NCBI GenBank assembly: GCA_028289585.1
Contig: JANQPI010000035.1
Coordinates: forward strand, 466,717-530,716
Length of the DNA: 64,000 nucleotides
Reading direction: 5' to 3'
Origin: Candidatus Zixiibacteriota bacterium
Lineage (GTDB): Bacteria > Zixibacteria > MSB-5A5 > GN15 > FEB-12
This document shows positions 7,278-16,338 of this stretch, piece by piece. The stretch's first letter is position 1, and each line of letters begins with the position of its first letter. A program made the translations under genes and the position numbers. The notes beneath the pieces are model-generated. The model had not been told where the DNA came from and made no database searches. It saw nothing but the letters and a program-made list of their open reading frames with translations.

Positions 7278-9455
7278 ATGATGAAAGAGTCCATGACCCA
7301 CGTACGAAAGCTTATCACCCTGACCGGGCTAACCATTCTTGGACTAGCATTTGCCAGCACGATGGCGCTGGCCCAAAGTCGGATCGTCGACGGCCCCGTC
7401 ACCCTGCAGATCGCCGCGGAATCCCCTTCAGCTGTTCCCGGTCAGACAGTCAGCTTGGGACTCTATTTCGAAATCGAAGATCACTGGCACCTCTACTGGT
7501 TGAATCCGGGAGATGCTGGGCTTCCGCCGCGCGTCCGCTGGGAACACCCAGAAGGCGTTCAGATTGGCGACCTCCAGTTTCCCTATCCTGAACTGATCCG
7601 ATACCCGCCTCTTGCCAGTTACGGGTACGAATACGAGTTACTGCTACCGTTCTCTGTGACAGTCCCGGAGACTGCCGTCCCCGGCGAGCAGATCGAACTC
7701 GTCGCCAATGTCAGTTGGCTCGTCTGTAAAGAGGAGTGCATTCCGGGTAAGGGAACCGTGACGTTCTCTTTGCCCGTTGTCGCGCAGGCTGAGGCACCGA
7801 ATGAATTCTGGTCGACCAAGTTCAACGACACCCGCTTTCGGATGCCGATTGAATTGCCCGGCTGGAGCGCTGGCGTAGTCGGCACCGATGAGGCGATGAT
7901 CGTCACCGTCGTCCCCCCGTCACCCTATACCGATCCGCTCGATTCGATCTTCTTCTTTCCTCTGACCGACGGCCTGGTCGAGGCGATCGGAACGCAATCA
8001 ATAACTGTCGAGGACAGCCTGTTCTCTCTCTCGCTGCCCCGAACGGTCGCCAATCTGCCGGTTCCCGACACGGTGTCCGGTATTCTCTACAACCCGAATG
8101 GTTGGCGGGGAGAGGGATCGGAGCAAGCTCTCTGGCTGACCGCTACGAGCGACGGTGTGACCACAGCCGGTGCAGCAGCGACCACCGACAGTGGGATCAC
8201 GATTTGGCAGGCGATACTCTTCGCCTTCGTTGGCGGAATTATCCTCAATCTCATGCCGTGCGTGCTGCCGGTGCTGTCGCTGAAGATTCTTGGTTTCGTC
8301 CAACAGGCGGGGGAAGATCGCTCCAAAATCCTGTCCCACGGCCTCGTCTTCACACTCGGTGTCCTGGTTTCGTTTTGGATTCTCGCCGGCGCTTTGTTGA
8401 TTCTGCAGGCCACCGGCTCAGCGATCGGCTGGGGCTTCCAGCTCCAGTCACCTGCATTCCTGGTGGTCCTCTCCGGATTCATGTTCCTATTCGGACTCAA
8501 TCTTCTTGGTGTCTTCGAAATTGGAACTTCAATGCAATCAGTTGGGGGACAGGTTGTCGGCAAACAGGGGAACGCCGGTTCGTTTCTCAATGGGGTCACC
8601 GCGACAGTCGTCGCGACTCCGTGCACAGCACCGTTTATGGGAGCGGCGCTCGGATTTGCTCTCAGTCAACCGGCAATCGTGGCAATGGGGGTCTTCACTG
8701 CCCTCGGCCTCGGCATGGCGGCCCCCTATCTCGTTCTGTCGGCGTTTCCACGCCTGCTCCAGTTTGTCCCCAAACCGGGAGCGTGGATGGAATCGCTCAA
8801 GCAGTTTATGGGTCTGCTCCTGCTGGGCACGATCCTCTGGCTCTCCTGGGTACTCGGACTCCAAGCCGGGGCGACCGCCGTCAGTTGGCTGCTGGTCGGT
8901 CTTTTCGTTCTGGGGCTGGCGGCCTGGATCTACGGTCGTTGGGGCTCTCTCGCGCGGACCACAGCTGTTCGCCGATCCGCGACAGCACTAACCGTACTGC
9001 TCATTGCCGCGGGCCTTTTCTTCTCGATTCAAAATGTGAACGTTGAGGCAAAGAGTTATCAGGCTGGACTCATGGCCAACCCCGGAACGACCTCTTCTAA
9101 CACATCAGGTTTATCGTGGGAACCGTTTAGCCAATCGCTGGTTACGTCATACCTTGAAGCAAATTCTCCGGTCTTCGTTGACTTCACAGCAGCGTGGTGT
9201 ATCTCCTGCCAAGTCAACAAGCGCGTAGCGCTAAAGAATGATGACGTCGTTGCTGAGTTCGAGCGTCTTGGCGTTCGACCGGTAATTGCTGATTGGACCT
9301 CTCGCGACGAGATGATTACTCAGGCTCTGGCCGAATTTGGTCGGAACTCCGTTCCCCTCTACGTTTTATATGACGGAAAGGGAGGGGAACCAATCATCCT
9401 TCCCGAGGTACTGACTCCGGGTATCGTGCTGGAGTCTCTTGAGCGGCTCAACTGA
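7278..9455 (+). CDS. dsbD: Thiol:disulfide interchange protein DsbD-like (periplasm-facing reductase)
   Basis: The 725-residue protein begins with a signal peptide (cleaved near MALAQS), then an N-terminal DsbD-alpha-like periplasmic domain (about 30-290) with a Cys pair in 'LVCKEECIPGKG'. Eight or so membrane helices follow (about 310-590) with the paired cysteines of 'LMPCVLPVLSLK' and 'VVATPCTAPFMG'. It ends in a thioredoxin domain (about 625-725) with CxxC in 'AAWCISCQ'. The family passes electrons from cytoplasmic thioredoxin across the membrane to periplasmic thiol proteins. ATGs lie at 7278, 7281 and 7293; the last has an AAAGAG site at good distance and gives a shorter, more normal signal peptide, so the start may be 7293. 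The secreted redoxin next door is a plausible electron acceptor. Confidence 0.9.
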   Translation: MMKESMTHVRKLITLTGLTILGLAFASTMALAQSRIVDGPVTLQIAAESPSAVPGQTVSLGLYFEIEDHWHLYWLNPGDAGLPPRVRWEHPEGVQIGDLQFPYPELIRYPPLASYGYEYELLLPFSVTVPETAVPGEQIELVANVSWLVCKEECIPGKGTVTFSLPVVAQAEAPNEFWSTKFNDTRFRMPIELPGWSAGVVGTDEAMIVTVVPPSPYTDPLDSIFFFPLTDGLVEAIGTQSITVEDSLFSLSLPRTVANLPVPDTVSGILYNPNGWRGEGSEQALWLTATSDGVTTAGAAATTDSGITIWQAILFAFVGGIILNLMPCVLPVLSLKILGFVQQAGEDRSKILSHGLVFTLGVLVSFWILAGALLILQATGSAIGWGFQLQSPAFLVVLSGFMFLFGLNLLGVFEIGTSMQSVGGQVVGKQGNAGSFLNGVTATVVATPCTAPFMGAALGFALSQPAIVAMGVFTALGLGMAAPYLVLSAFPRLLQFVPKPGAWMESLKQFMGLLLLGTILWLSWVLGLQAGATAVSWLLVGLFVLGLAAWIYGRWGSLARTTAVRRSATALTVLLIAAGLFFSIQNVNVEAKSYQAGLMANPGTTSSNTSGLSWEPFSQSLVTSYLEANSPVFVDFTAAWCISCQVNKRVALKNDDVVAEFERLGVRPVIADWTSRDEMITQALAEFGRNSVPLYVLYDGKGGEPIILPEVLTPGIVLESLERLN

Positions 9456-9563
9456 GCGTTACACAGACACGAACAACGACACAATAAGGGGAGTGTCCGG
9501 GACAGCCCGCACCCGGTCCTAACCACACCAATCACACCGTGGGCAACGAGGAGAACGTACGAG

Positions 9564-10226
9564 ATGAAGAAGATCGCGTTAACGGGCCTTTCCGCATTGG
9601 CCCTGATTGTCAGCGCCAGCGTTATGGCGGACAATCATGGTGAGGGCGAAACTGAGGGGGAGGCCAAGGCCGAAGCCAAGATGATGACGGCCGAGGTCGG
9701 TAAGCCGGCCCCTGAATTCACTCTGACCGACGTGCATGGCAACGAGCACTCGTTGTCAGACTTTGCCGGTAAGAACGTTGTTCTGGAATGGATCAACTTC
9801 GATTGCCCGTTTGTGAAGAAATTCTACTCCGTCGGCAAAATGCAGGAGTGGCAGACAATGATGGCCGAACAGGATGTGGTCTGGCTAACGATCTGCAGCT
9901 CGGCTCCGGGCAAGCAGGGCCACTTTACCAACTTCATCATTAAAGAAAAGATGAAGGAGTTAGGTGCGGCTCCGGCTGGCTACCTGATTGATGAGACTGG
10001 TGAAGTCGGTCAACTGTACCAGGCAAAGACGACCCCCCACATGTACGTGATCGACGGTGAGGGTGTCCTCCGCTATGCTGGTGCGATCGATTCCAAAAAG
10101 TCAGCTGATCCGGCGGATATCGACGGTGCGACCAACTATGTAGCCGCGGCCCTGACTGCCATCATGGCCGGGGAAGAGGTCGAGGTTACTCAGACTGCCC
10201 CGTACGGCTGTTCCGTGAAGTACTAG
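9564..10226 (+). CDS. Secreted redoxin (AhpC/TSA-fold thioredoxin-like protein)
   Basis: A signal peptide (residues 1-22, MKKIALTGLSALALIVS) is followed by an acidic, low-complexity spacer (EGETEGEAKAEAK) and a redoxin domain from about residue 43. The usual CxxC or peroxidatic motif is replaced by 'NFDCPFVKKFY' with a single Cys (C81). Other cysteines are C111 ('LTICSS') and one in the C-terminal 'PYGCSVKY'. This DCPFVKK...GCSVKY pattern is a recurrent secreted subfamily whose substrate is not established. The ATG follows GAGGAGA. The gene is 108 nt downstream of the DsbD-like gene on the same strand and is closed by a strong terminator, so DsbD-mediated reduction is a reasonable inference. 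Confidence 0.85.
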   Translation: MKKIALTGLSALALIVSASVMADNHGEGETEGEAKAEAKMMTAEVGKPAPEFTLTDVHGNEHSLSDFAGKNVVLEWINFDCPFVKKFYSVGKMQEWQTMMAEQDVVWLTICSSAPGKQGHFTNFIIKEKMKELGAAPAGYLIDETGEVGQLYQAKTTPHMYVIDGEGVLRYAGAIDSKKSADPADIDGATNYVAAALTAIMAGEEVEVTQTAPYGCSVKY

Positions 10227-10249
10227 AGAAACAGAGACAGATTTGTCTG

Positions 10250-10286
10250 CGGCGCCCCGAGAGATCGGTGGCGCCGTTTTCTTTTT
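10250..10286 (+). terminator. Rho-independent terminator after the redoxin gene
   Basis: A GC-rich stem CGGCGCC/GGCGCCG, extended by an inner CCGA/TCGG pairing with a small bulge, is followed by TTTTCTTTTT. It starts 24 nt after the redoxin stop. Confidence 0.9.
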
Positions 10287-10361
10287 GGTTCTGCGCGGAA
10301 CGTTCGACCCCAGCGGGACGTTAGGTCTGGAAGTTACGACGTATCGAAAGGTCAGTATCTC

Positions 10362-11096
10362 GTGTCTAAATCGGGTGTTGTCATCATTGGAGCTACCTCC
10401 GCAATTGCACAGGCGACTGCACGTCGCCTCGCGGCTGATGGACGGCCGCTGTTTCTCGCGGGTCGTAATGAGAAACGGCTCGGAACGATCGCCCGGGAAC
10501 TGGGAGCGCCCTACCACGTGCTGACCGGAACTGACTTCGACTCGATTGCTGGCGTCGTCGACAGTGCAACGGGCGAGATCGGACCGATCAGCGGTATCGT
10601 CAACTGCATCGGCTCAATCGTTCTCAAGCCCGCCCACATCACTGCAGAATCAGACTATGATTCAGTTTTGGACACCAATTTGCGCTCGGCCTTTGCCACG
10701 GTGAGATCCGGTGCCAAGGCGATGCTTAAAACCGGTGGATCGATCGTTTTGATCAGCTCCGCGGCAGCCCAAACCGGACTGACTAATCACGAAATGATCG
10801 CTGCGGCGAAAGGTGCAATTATCTCGCTCACTCGAGCTGCGGCCGCCTCATATGCCACAAAGCAGATCCGCGTTAACGCGGTCGCTCCGGGATTAATTGA
10901 TACGCCGGCGGCCGCACGGCTGCTGGCCAGCGAGGCAAGCCGTCAGGCATCTGAGTCGATGCATGCTCTCGGGCGAGTCGGCAAACCAGATGACGTCGCC
11001 TCGGCTATCACTTGGCTCTTGGATCACGAGAACTCTTTTGTCACCGGTCAGGTCGTCGGTGTCGACGGTGGTTTGGGACATGTCCGGCCACGCTAA
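10362..11096 (+). CDS. Short-chain dehydrogenase/reductase lacking the catalytic tyrosine
   Basis: It starts at GTG after an AAAGG site. The 244-residue protein has the SDR Rossmann pattern (VVIIGATSAIAQATARRLA), the 'NCIG' strand-4 motif, Ser in 'IVLISSAAA', and the C-terminal 'VAPGLIDTP' and 'VTGQVVGVDGG' segments that mark FabG-like classical SDRs. The catalytic YxxxK reads IAAAK: K150 is present but I146 replaces tyrosine, and no nearby Tyr takes its place (NHEMIAAAK). Classical oxidoreductase chemistry is therefore doubtful. Homologues with 'NHE.IAAAK' exist as a recognisable SDR branch as far as I recall, so this is probably inherited rather than an error. It overlaps the next gene by 17 nt. 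The substrate is unknown. Confidence 0.85.
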   Translation: MSKSGVVIIGATSAIAQATARRLAADGRPLFLAGRNEKRLGTIARELGAPYHVLTGTDFDSIAGVVDSATGEIGPISGIVNCIGSIVLKPAHITAESDYDSVLDTNLRSAFATVRSGAKAMLKTGGSIVLISSAAAQTGLTNHEMIAAAKGAIISLTRAAAASYATKQIRVNAVAPGLIDTPAAARLLASEASRQASESMHALGRVGKPDDVASAITWLLDHENSFVTGQVVGVDGGLGHVRPR

Positions 11097-12096
11097 GATC
11101 GCATCGCCACAGCCAACGAAATGGCGAGCCAAGCCGTGGATGGGGGCGGTCATGCTCGCCGCGGCTGCCTACAACATTCTCTGGGGAATTGGGATCATTA
11201 TCTGGCCAAACGCGCTCTTCTCACTGGCCGGAATGGCCGCTCCGATGTACCCGTGGCTCTGGCAGTGTATCGGGATGTTTGTTCTCGTTTGGGGAATCGG
11301 TTACCTGGTGACTGCCTTCGATCCACTTCGCTACTGGCCGGTCGTTCTCGTCGGTCTACTTGGCAAAGTGTTCGGTCCAATTGGTTTTGTTTACGCAGCC
11401 GTTTCGGGGCAGATACCACTGGCGTTCGGTTGGACGATCATTACCAATGACCTCATCTGGTGGGTGCCGTTCGCTTTCATTCTCGCAACGGTTTACCATC
11501 GACAGTTCTTGGTGACTGCGGAGAGTGCAACCACAGCCGAGCGCAGGGATCTGCTGGCGACCTATCGGACCCAATGCGGTGAGCGCTTATCGACGCTCTC
11601 CAATCATGGACCGGTGCTTCTCGTTTTCCTTCGTCACTTCGGCTGTACGTTCTGTCGCGAGGCATTGACTGACATCAGCGAGCGGCGCGATGACCTTCGC
11701 GACCGAGGCGTTACACCGGTTCTGGTGCATATGCTTGAGCCGGATGATGACGCCGTGGTAACAGAACTAACAAAGTACGCACTGGACGATATCCCGCGGA
11801 TCGCTGATCCATCGAAAGCGCTCTATGGGGCATTCGGCCTTAATCGAGGATCGTTCCGTCAGCTTTTCGGCTGGAAAGCACTGACCCGCGGCTTCCGCGC
11901 CGGGGTCGTCGACGGTCACGGGGTAGGGATGGAGCTCGGCGATGGTTTCCAGATGCCGGGAGTTTTTGTTGTGGTCGACGGGGAAATCAAAGCCTCTTAC
12001 CGTCATGATTCCGCTGCTGACCGCCCTGACTATCTGGCCCTTGTCGATAAGTACCAAACTACCCCTCTGGAAACGATCGCTTCCAGCCCTTGCTAA
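11080..12096 (+). CDS. Membrane-anchored SelL-like / peroxiredoxin-like redox protein
   Basis: I place the start at ATG 11080, inside the end of the SDR gene, because longer versions only translate the SDR in another frame. The 338-residue product has four membrane helices (about 21-42, 60-80, 88-108, 118-138). A thioredoxin-fold domain follows from about residue 165, with CxxC at C189-C192 ('RHFGCTFCREAL'), and late motifs ('GDGFQMPGVFVV') of the AhpC/TSA_2 family. The SelL selenoproteins carry UxxU at this place, and this is a Cys-containing relative. The domain probably faces the cytoplasm, reduces or senses peroxides or disulfides, and takes electrons from a membrane or soluble donor. Co-translation with the odd SDR suggests joint use, by position only. 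Confidence 0.78.
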   Translation: MSGHAKIASPQPTKWRAKPWMGAVMLAAAAYNILWGIGIIIWPNALFSLAGMAAPMYPWLWQCIGMFVLVWGIGYLVTAFDPLRYWPVVLVGLLGKVFGPIGFVYAAVSGQIPLAFGWTIITNDLIWWVPFAFILATVYHRQFLVTAESATTAERRDLLATYRTQCGERLSTLSNHGPVLLVFLRHFGCTFCREALTDISERRDDLRDRGVTPVLVHMLEPDDDAVVTELTKYALDDIPRIADPSKALYGAFGLNRGSFRQLFGWKALTRGFRAGVVDGHGVGMELGDGFQMPGVFVVVDGEIKASYRHDSAADRPDYLALVDKYQTTPLETIASSPC

Positions 12097-12123
12097 CCAA
12101 GCCTCTCATCTGAGGTTATCTTG

Positions 12124-12567
12124 ATGAGCTATCAGGCGGGTCTTCTTGTCGCCCATGCGTTGCTTACAGCAATGATGACCGGTGTCATCTGGTTCGTGCA
12201 AATCCTTCACTACCCACTTATGCGACGACTTGGTCGAGACTCCTTTGTCGAGTACGAGCGAGAGCATACGCGCCTGGCCGGACTCATGATTGCTCCGCTT
12301 ATGATCGCTGAGCTCGCCACCGCGGGACTGGTGCTGCTTGCAACCCTGACAACGCCGCTCGCCACCGGCCTGATCGTTAACCTCGGTGCTCTCGTTGCAA
12401 TCTGGGCTCTGACTTTTCTCGTCTCTGTTCCACTCCACCGGAAACTCTGCGACACCTTTGACCAGGCTGTACTGAGACGTCTGATTCAGACCAACTGGTG
12501 GCGGACGGCGCTCTGGACAGTTCGGACGATCCTGCTCGGCTGGCTCACGCTGCGCGTGTTCGGGTAA
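12124..12567 (+). CDS. Conserved four-helix membrane protein of unknown function
   Basis: The 147-residue product has about four membrane helices: residues 5-25, 50-75, 80-100 and 125-143. The ATG at 12124 follows a GAGGT site; a TTG directly before it is less likely. The 'WFVQILHYPLMRRLG' and 'WWRTALWTVRTILLGW' segments are conserved-looking features of small bacterial inner-membrane proteins often annotated only as hypothetical. It is 27 nt after the SelL-like gene on the same strand and ends the run, so it probably belongs to that operon. No catalytic motif is visible. Confidence 0.75.
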   Translation: MSYQAGLLVAHALLTAMMTGVIWFVQILHYPLMRRLGRDSFVEYEREHTRLAGLMIAPLMIAELATAGLVLLATLTTPLATGLIVNLGALVAIWALTFLVSVPLHRKLCDTFDQAVLRRLIQTNWWRTALWTVRTILLGWLTLRVFG

Positions 12568-12581
12568 CCCGAGCGACCCCC

Positions 12582-12618
12582 GATAAAGAGAAAGCGGCCC
12601 CCCGCTTGGGAGGCCGCT
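12582..12618 (-). terminator. Terminator for the large secreted protein gene (minus strand)
   Basis: The stem AGCGGCC/GGCCGCT (12593-12599 with 12612-12618) is followed on the minus strand by a T-rich run (complement of 12582-12592). It lies about 25 nt beyond the minus-strand stop and between two convergent genes. Confidence 0.8.
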
Positions 12619-12642
12619 ACAAAGTCAGCTACGAGTAATTGC

Positions 12643-15600
12643 CTACTGACAGTTACGGAGCGGTGCCAGGCTGATGAAGAGATGATCAATAAGCGTCGAG
12701 AGATCCGCCAGATTGACCAGACCGTCGGTACCCGTCAGATCCGCCTCGCCGTCGCAGCAGAGCGGTGTGAACGAGATGAAGAGATGGTCAATCAACGTCG
12801 ACAGATCCGGCAGACCGACCGAGCCGTCACAATTGACATCGCCAGTCGAACCAACACAGCAACCACCTACGATCGTCTCAATGTTGTCGGAGAACCAGGT
12901 GGTGGCATCCTGTTTCAGGGTCGAAAGATCAGCCGAGCTGCCATCGCGCACGGCACCAAGAACAGTGTAGATACGCACGGTATCACCGGGACCAACCGCC
13001 AGATCATTGGCAAACGACAGCACGGTGTGAGCGTCGTCAGCCACGCCGTTCCACTGGAAACCACCCGCTCGCCAGATCGAATCAAGGACGCCCGGCAGGT
13101 AATTGCCACCGTTGGCAAAGATGAACGTCGGGTTGTCATTCACGCGGCCAGCTTCTGAATCAGCGGAGTTGATGACACCATCACCGACATCGATACCGAT
13201 TACAGCATTGCCGCCAAAACGATTCGTGTTGTCGATACAACTGACACCGGCGCCGATCTGAACGATCATACCGTCATCAGCGATACCGGTACCCGTGTTC
13301 GATCCGAAGTCAGGAATATCCCAGTCGATAATCGAGCCGAACGAGAACGTGTTCGTATCGCTGTTTCCGGTGTACACTTTGTACCCAAGAATCATGTACG
13401 ATCTGTTCACATCCGCCTGATCGGGAGCATAGAACTCCGCCTCATAACGAATTCGACCGTCTTGAGTCTGAACCGTTCCGGAGTTGTAGTAGCGGTAGTT
13501 ACCAAAGTTGGTTACCGGAACGGTCGGGTTGCCAACCGCGACCTTCGAAACGTCACGATCGTTCTGGAAAAACTCCGAAAGTACCGGGCTCGATGCGGCA
13601 TTGGTGATGATCGCCGGTGAGCCGCTGAAGAGGTAGCTCCCGCCGCAATCACCAACTCCGTTGAAGCTAAAGCCGGTACCATTCTGCGAACCGTAGCGAC
13701 CGAAGTTATCGATCGTGAGACTGACAACATCGTTCGTGATCTGATCGAGGACGATCGAGTTGTCGACTTCGCAAACATCGCCAATGCCATTGCTGTCAGC
13801 ATCGGTCTGATCGGGATTAAAGGCGTCGACGCAGTTATCGGCGGCGCAGATTTCATTGCCGAAGCCTTCACCGAAGCCATCGAAGTCGCGGTCGGTGCAA
13901 TCGTCGCAGACGTCACCGATGAAGTCGCCGTCGAGGTCTGACTGATCCGCATTACTCGTACCTGGGCAGTTATCACAGACATCTGGGACGCCATCAGCGT
14001 CACTGTCGGTCGTTCCAGGGCAGTCGACAATCACCGAGTACATCGAACGGCCATGCGTCCCGGCGACGAGTTTTCGCGTCTTCGGATCCATGACGAGGTC
14101 ATGGACACAGGTGATCGGGAGATCGGTACCGAGCGGAGCCCAGGTGCCGCCCAGATCCGTTGTCACATAAACACCTACGTCCGACCCGACATACAACGTG
14201 TTCAGATCGTGCGGATCGATGATGACATCGTTCAGCGGTGCGTCCGGAAGATTGCTCTGAATCTGCGTCCAGGTTGTTCCAAAGTTGGTCGAGCGATAGA
14301 TGCGCGGCAGCGTCTCGGCGTTCGTCTGATAGCCTGAGAGCGTGAGGTAGACGATCGCGGCATTCGTGGGATCGACAGTCAGGCGCGTTACCCAGCGATT
14401 CGGCAGGCTGCCACTGATCAGCGTCCAGTTCGGAGTGGCATCGTATGCGTTGGTAGTGACCCAGACTCCGCCCGAGCTTGACCCGGTGTAGATGACATTC
14501 GAATCGCTCTTGGCGACACCGATCGCTTTCATTGACCCCGATGTGAGATCACCAGAAAGATCGGTCCACGACTCGCCTCGGTCACGGGAGCGGAAGACCC
14601 GGTCCGAACCGTAGTAAAGAATACGGGGATCGTTCGGATCCATTTCAACCGGTGTGTTCCAGTTGGTTGTCCCGGAAGTTCCACCGGTGATGCTGGAGAA
14701 TGAAAAGCCGCCGTCGTCGGAGCGCGCCAGGTTACCAAACTGCGACTCGGCGTAGATAATATCCGGGTTAGCGTAATCGACGAGGGTATAGAAGCCGTCG
14801 CCACCAAAGATGCGGGTCCAGTCGTCGAGAGCACCAGTCAGAGTACGATTTGTTCCGTTGTCCTGCGTGCCGCCGTACAACCGCTCTGGATTCTGATAAT
14901 CGAGCGTGATCGCATAGAACTGCGTGTTCGGCATGTTGAAGAAGGTCGTCCAACTGCCACCGCTGTTACTCGAGTAGTTAACTCCGCCGTCGGTGCCAGT
15001 GAACACCTCACCATCGGCAAATGCAATCAGATCGTGGAAGTCGACATGCTGGATACCGGTGTTATTGAACCACGAACTGTTGCCACCGTTTTCAGTCTTG
15101 CGGAGAGAAACAGCAAGCACCCAGACCTCGTCAGGATTTCCAATCTTGGCCCGGACCTGTCCGAAGTACCAGGCGAAGCCGCCCCCCTGACCGTCGATGC
15201 CACCATCATCCGTACGAGTCCAATTGACTCCGAGGCTGTCTGTTGATTTGTAGACCGATTCGATCGTCTGATCAGATCCGTCGACATGGACGACAAACCA
15301 GGTGCCTGTGACCGGCTCAACTTCAACGCCGATACGGCCAAAGTTACCGCCAGCATCCGTGTCGACGGGTAAGCCTCCCGTACCTGAAAGTACACTGAAC
15401 GACCCCGACGTTCCAAACGTGCTGGAACGCCAGACCGCGGTGGCCGAACCTTGGGTCCAGTTCCAGATCACGGCGAGCACGACTCCGGTGTTCGGATCGA
15501 GATCGACATCGATCACACCCGCGTTCGACGGCGTCGTCAGGACTCGGGTCCAAGAGGTACCCGCATCTTCAGAACGCCAGAGGCCTTTGTCGGAGCCGTA

Positions 15601-16338
15601 CTGGCCGGCGTAGCGATAGCCAAACGCGGCGGCAAATACCGTATCCGGGCGGAGCGGGTCGACAATGATTTTGCCGAAACGGAAGCTGTTGGGGAGACTC
15701 GGACCGGTCCAGGTGAGACCGCCATCAACTGTTTTGTAGATACCCGTGCCGTAGTAAGAATCGATCGAGGCGGAAGCTTCACCGGTGCCAACGTAGAGGA
15801 TATCCGGATCAGTTGGGTGGCCGGCAATCGCGCCAACACCGATCGTGCCGACGTCATCGAAGATCTGCACCCAGGTCGATCCCTTGTCGGTTGACTTGAA
15901 GACACCACCGGCCGCCGATCCGGCATAGATCACGTTACGACCCGGGATGTCCGGAACGTGAATGGAGGTGATTCGACCGGGGACGTTGGTTGGTCCTGCC
16001 TGCTGCCAGGCTCCGGTTGCCAGGATACCTGCCGCAGCCGGTCCCCGGAAGCGAGCAGCACGGTGCATCTCCTCCGCCTCAGCCATCGCCTTTTCATAGG
16101 CGCCATCCGGCAGCGTAGTGTAGGGGTAAGCCCGCATCTCCATGAAGGTGCCACCCGGGTAGGCCTGGAGCCGCTTGGGAATCTTTCCGTCCCGTTTGAA
16201 CTTGTAGGACTCGTAATTGGGGACGTCAGTCGCCAAATCGTAGCGGCTTGGGGCCATCCGTTCCTGATCGGGCAGCGTCAAGATGACACTGACCGCCAGA
16301 AGGGCGACCGCAGCACTGAGAAGAGCTGATCGCTTCAT
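12643..16338 (-). CDS. Large secreted beta-propeller (BNR/sortilin-like) protein with TSP3 repeats and dockerin-like tail
   Basis: The 1231-residue protein starts with a signal peptide (MKRSALLSAAVALLAVSVI). Residues 110-770 carry BNR/Asp-box repeats (STDKGSTWVQ, TVDGGLTWTG, SEDAGTSWTR, SRDRGESWTD, STNFGTTWTQ) and 'DPxxPxILYVGT' strands typical of VPS10/sortilin or exo-sialidase-type propellers. Without a catalytic set it is more likely a binding scaffold. About residues 775-865 hold calcium-binding thrombospondin type-3 repeats (DSDADGVPDVCDNCP and relatives). A beta-rich domain of about 270 residues follows. The last 65 residues have two dockerin-like repeats (GDVNCDGSVGLPDLSTLID, TDGLVNLADLSTLID). 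Such tails occur in many secreted proteins of Zixibacteria-like and Planctomycetes-like genomes without cellulosomes. It is probably exported or surface-bound; the ligand is unknown. Confidence 0.88.
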   Translation of the reverse strand: MKRSALLSAAVALLAVSVILTLPDQERMAPSRYDLATDVPNYESYKFKRDGKIPKRLQAYPGGTFMEMRAYPYTTLPDGAYEKAMAEAEEMHRAARFRGPAAAGILATGAWQQAGPTNVPGRITSIHVPDIPGRNVIYAGSAAGGVFKSTDKGSTWVQIFDDVGTIGVGAIAGHPTDPDILYVGTGEASASIDSYYGTGIYKTVDGGLTWTGPSLPNSFRFGKIIVDPLRPDTVFAAAFGYRYAGQYGSDKGLWRSEDAGTSWTRVLTTPSNAGVIDVDLDPNTGVVLAVIWNWTQGSATAVWRSSTFGTSGSFSVLSGTGGLPVDTDAGGNFGRIGVEVEPVTGTWFVVHVDGSDQTIESVYKSTDSLGVNWTRTDDGGIDGQGGGFAWYFGQVRAKIGNPDEVWVLAVSLRKTENGGNSSWFNNTGIQHVDFHDLIAFADGEVFTGTDGGVNYSSNSGGSWTTFFNMPNTQFYAITLDYQNPERLYGGTQDNGTNRTLTGALDDWTRIFGGDGFYTLVDYANPDIIYAESQFGNLARSDDGGFSFSSITGGTSGTTNWNTPVEMDPNDPRILYYGSDRVFRSRDRGESWTDLSGDLTSGSMKAIGVAKSDSNVIYTGSSSGGVWVTTNAYDATPNWTLISGSLPNRWVTRLTVDPTNAAIVYLTLSGYQTNAETLPRIYRSTNFGTTWTQIQSNLPDAPLNDVIIDPHDLNTLYVGSDVGVYVTTDLGGTWAPLGTDLPITCVHDLVMDPKTRKLVAGTHGRSMYSVIVDCPGTTDSDADGVPDVCDNCPGTSNADQSDLDGDFIGDVCDDCTDRDFDGFGEGFGNEICAADNCVDAFNPDQTDADSNGIGDVCEVDNSIVLDQITNDVVSLTIDNFGRYGSQNGTGFSFNGVGDCGGSYLFSGSPAIITNAASSPVLSEFFQNDRDVSKVAVGNPTVPVTNFGNYRYYNSGTVQTQDGRIRYEAEFYAPDQADVNRSYMILGYKVYTGNSDTNTFSFGSIIDWDIPDFGSNTGTGIADDGMIVQIGAGVSCIDNTNRFGGNAVIGIDVGDGVINSADSEAGRVNDNPTFIFANGGNYLPGVLDSIWRAGGFQWNGVADDAHTVLSFANDLAVGPGDTVRIYTVLGAVRDGSSADLSTLKQDATTWFSDNIETIVGGCCVGSTGDVNCDGSVGLPDLSTLIDHLFISFTPLCCDGEADLTGTDGLVNLADLSTLIDHLFISLAPLRNCQ

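Noticed and set aside
8102-9046. Plus-strand 314-codon ORF inside the DsbD gene
   Set aside because: Alternate frame of the DsbD membrane domain; composition is Arg/Ser-rich with no motif.
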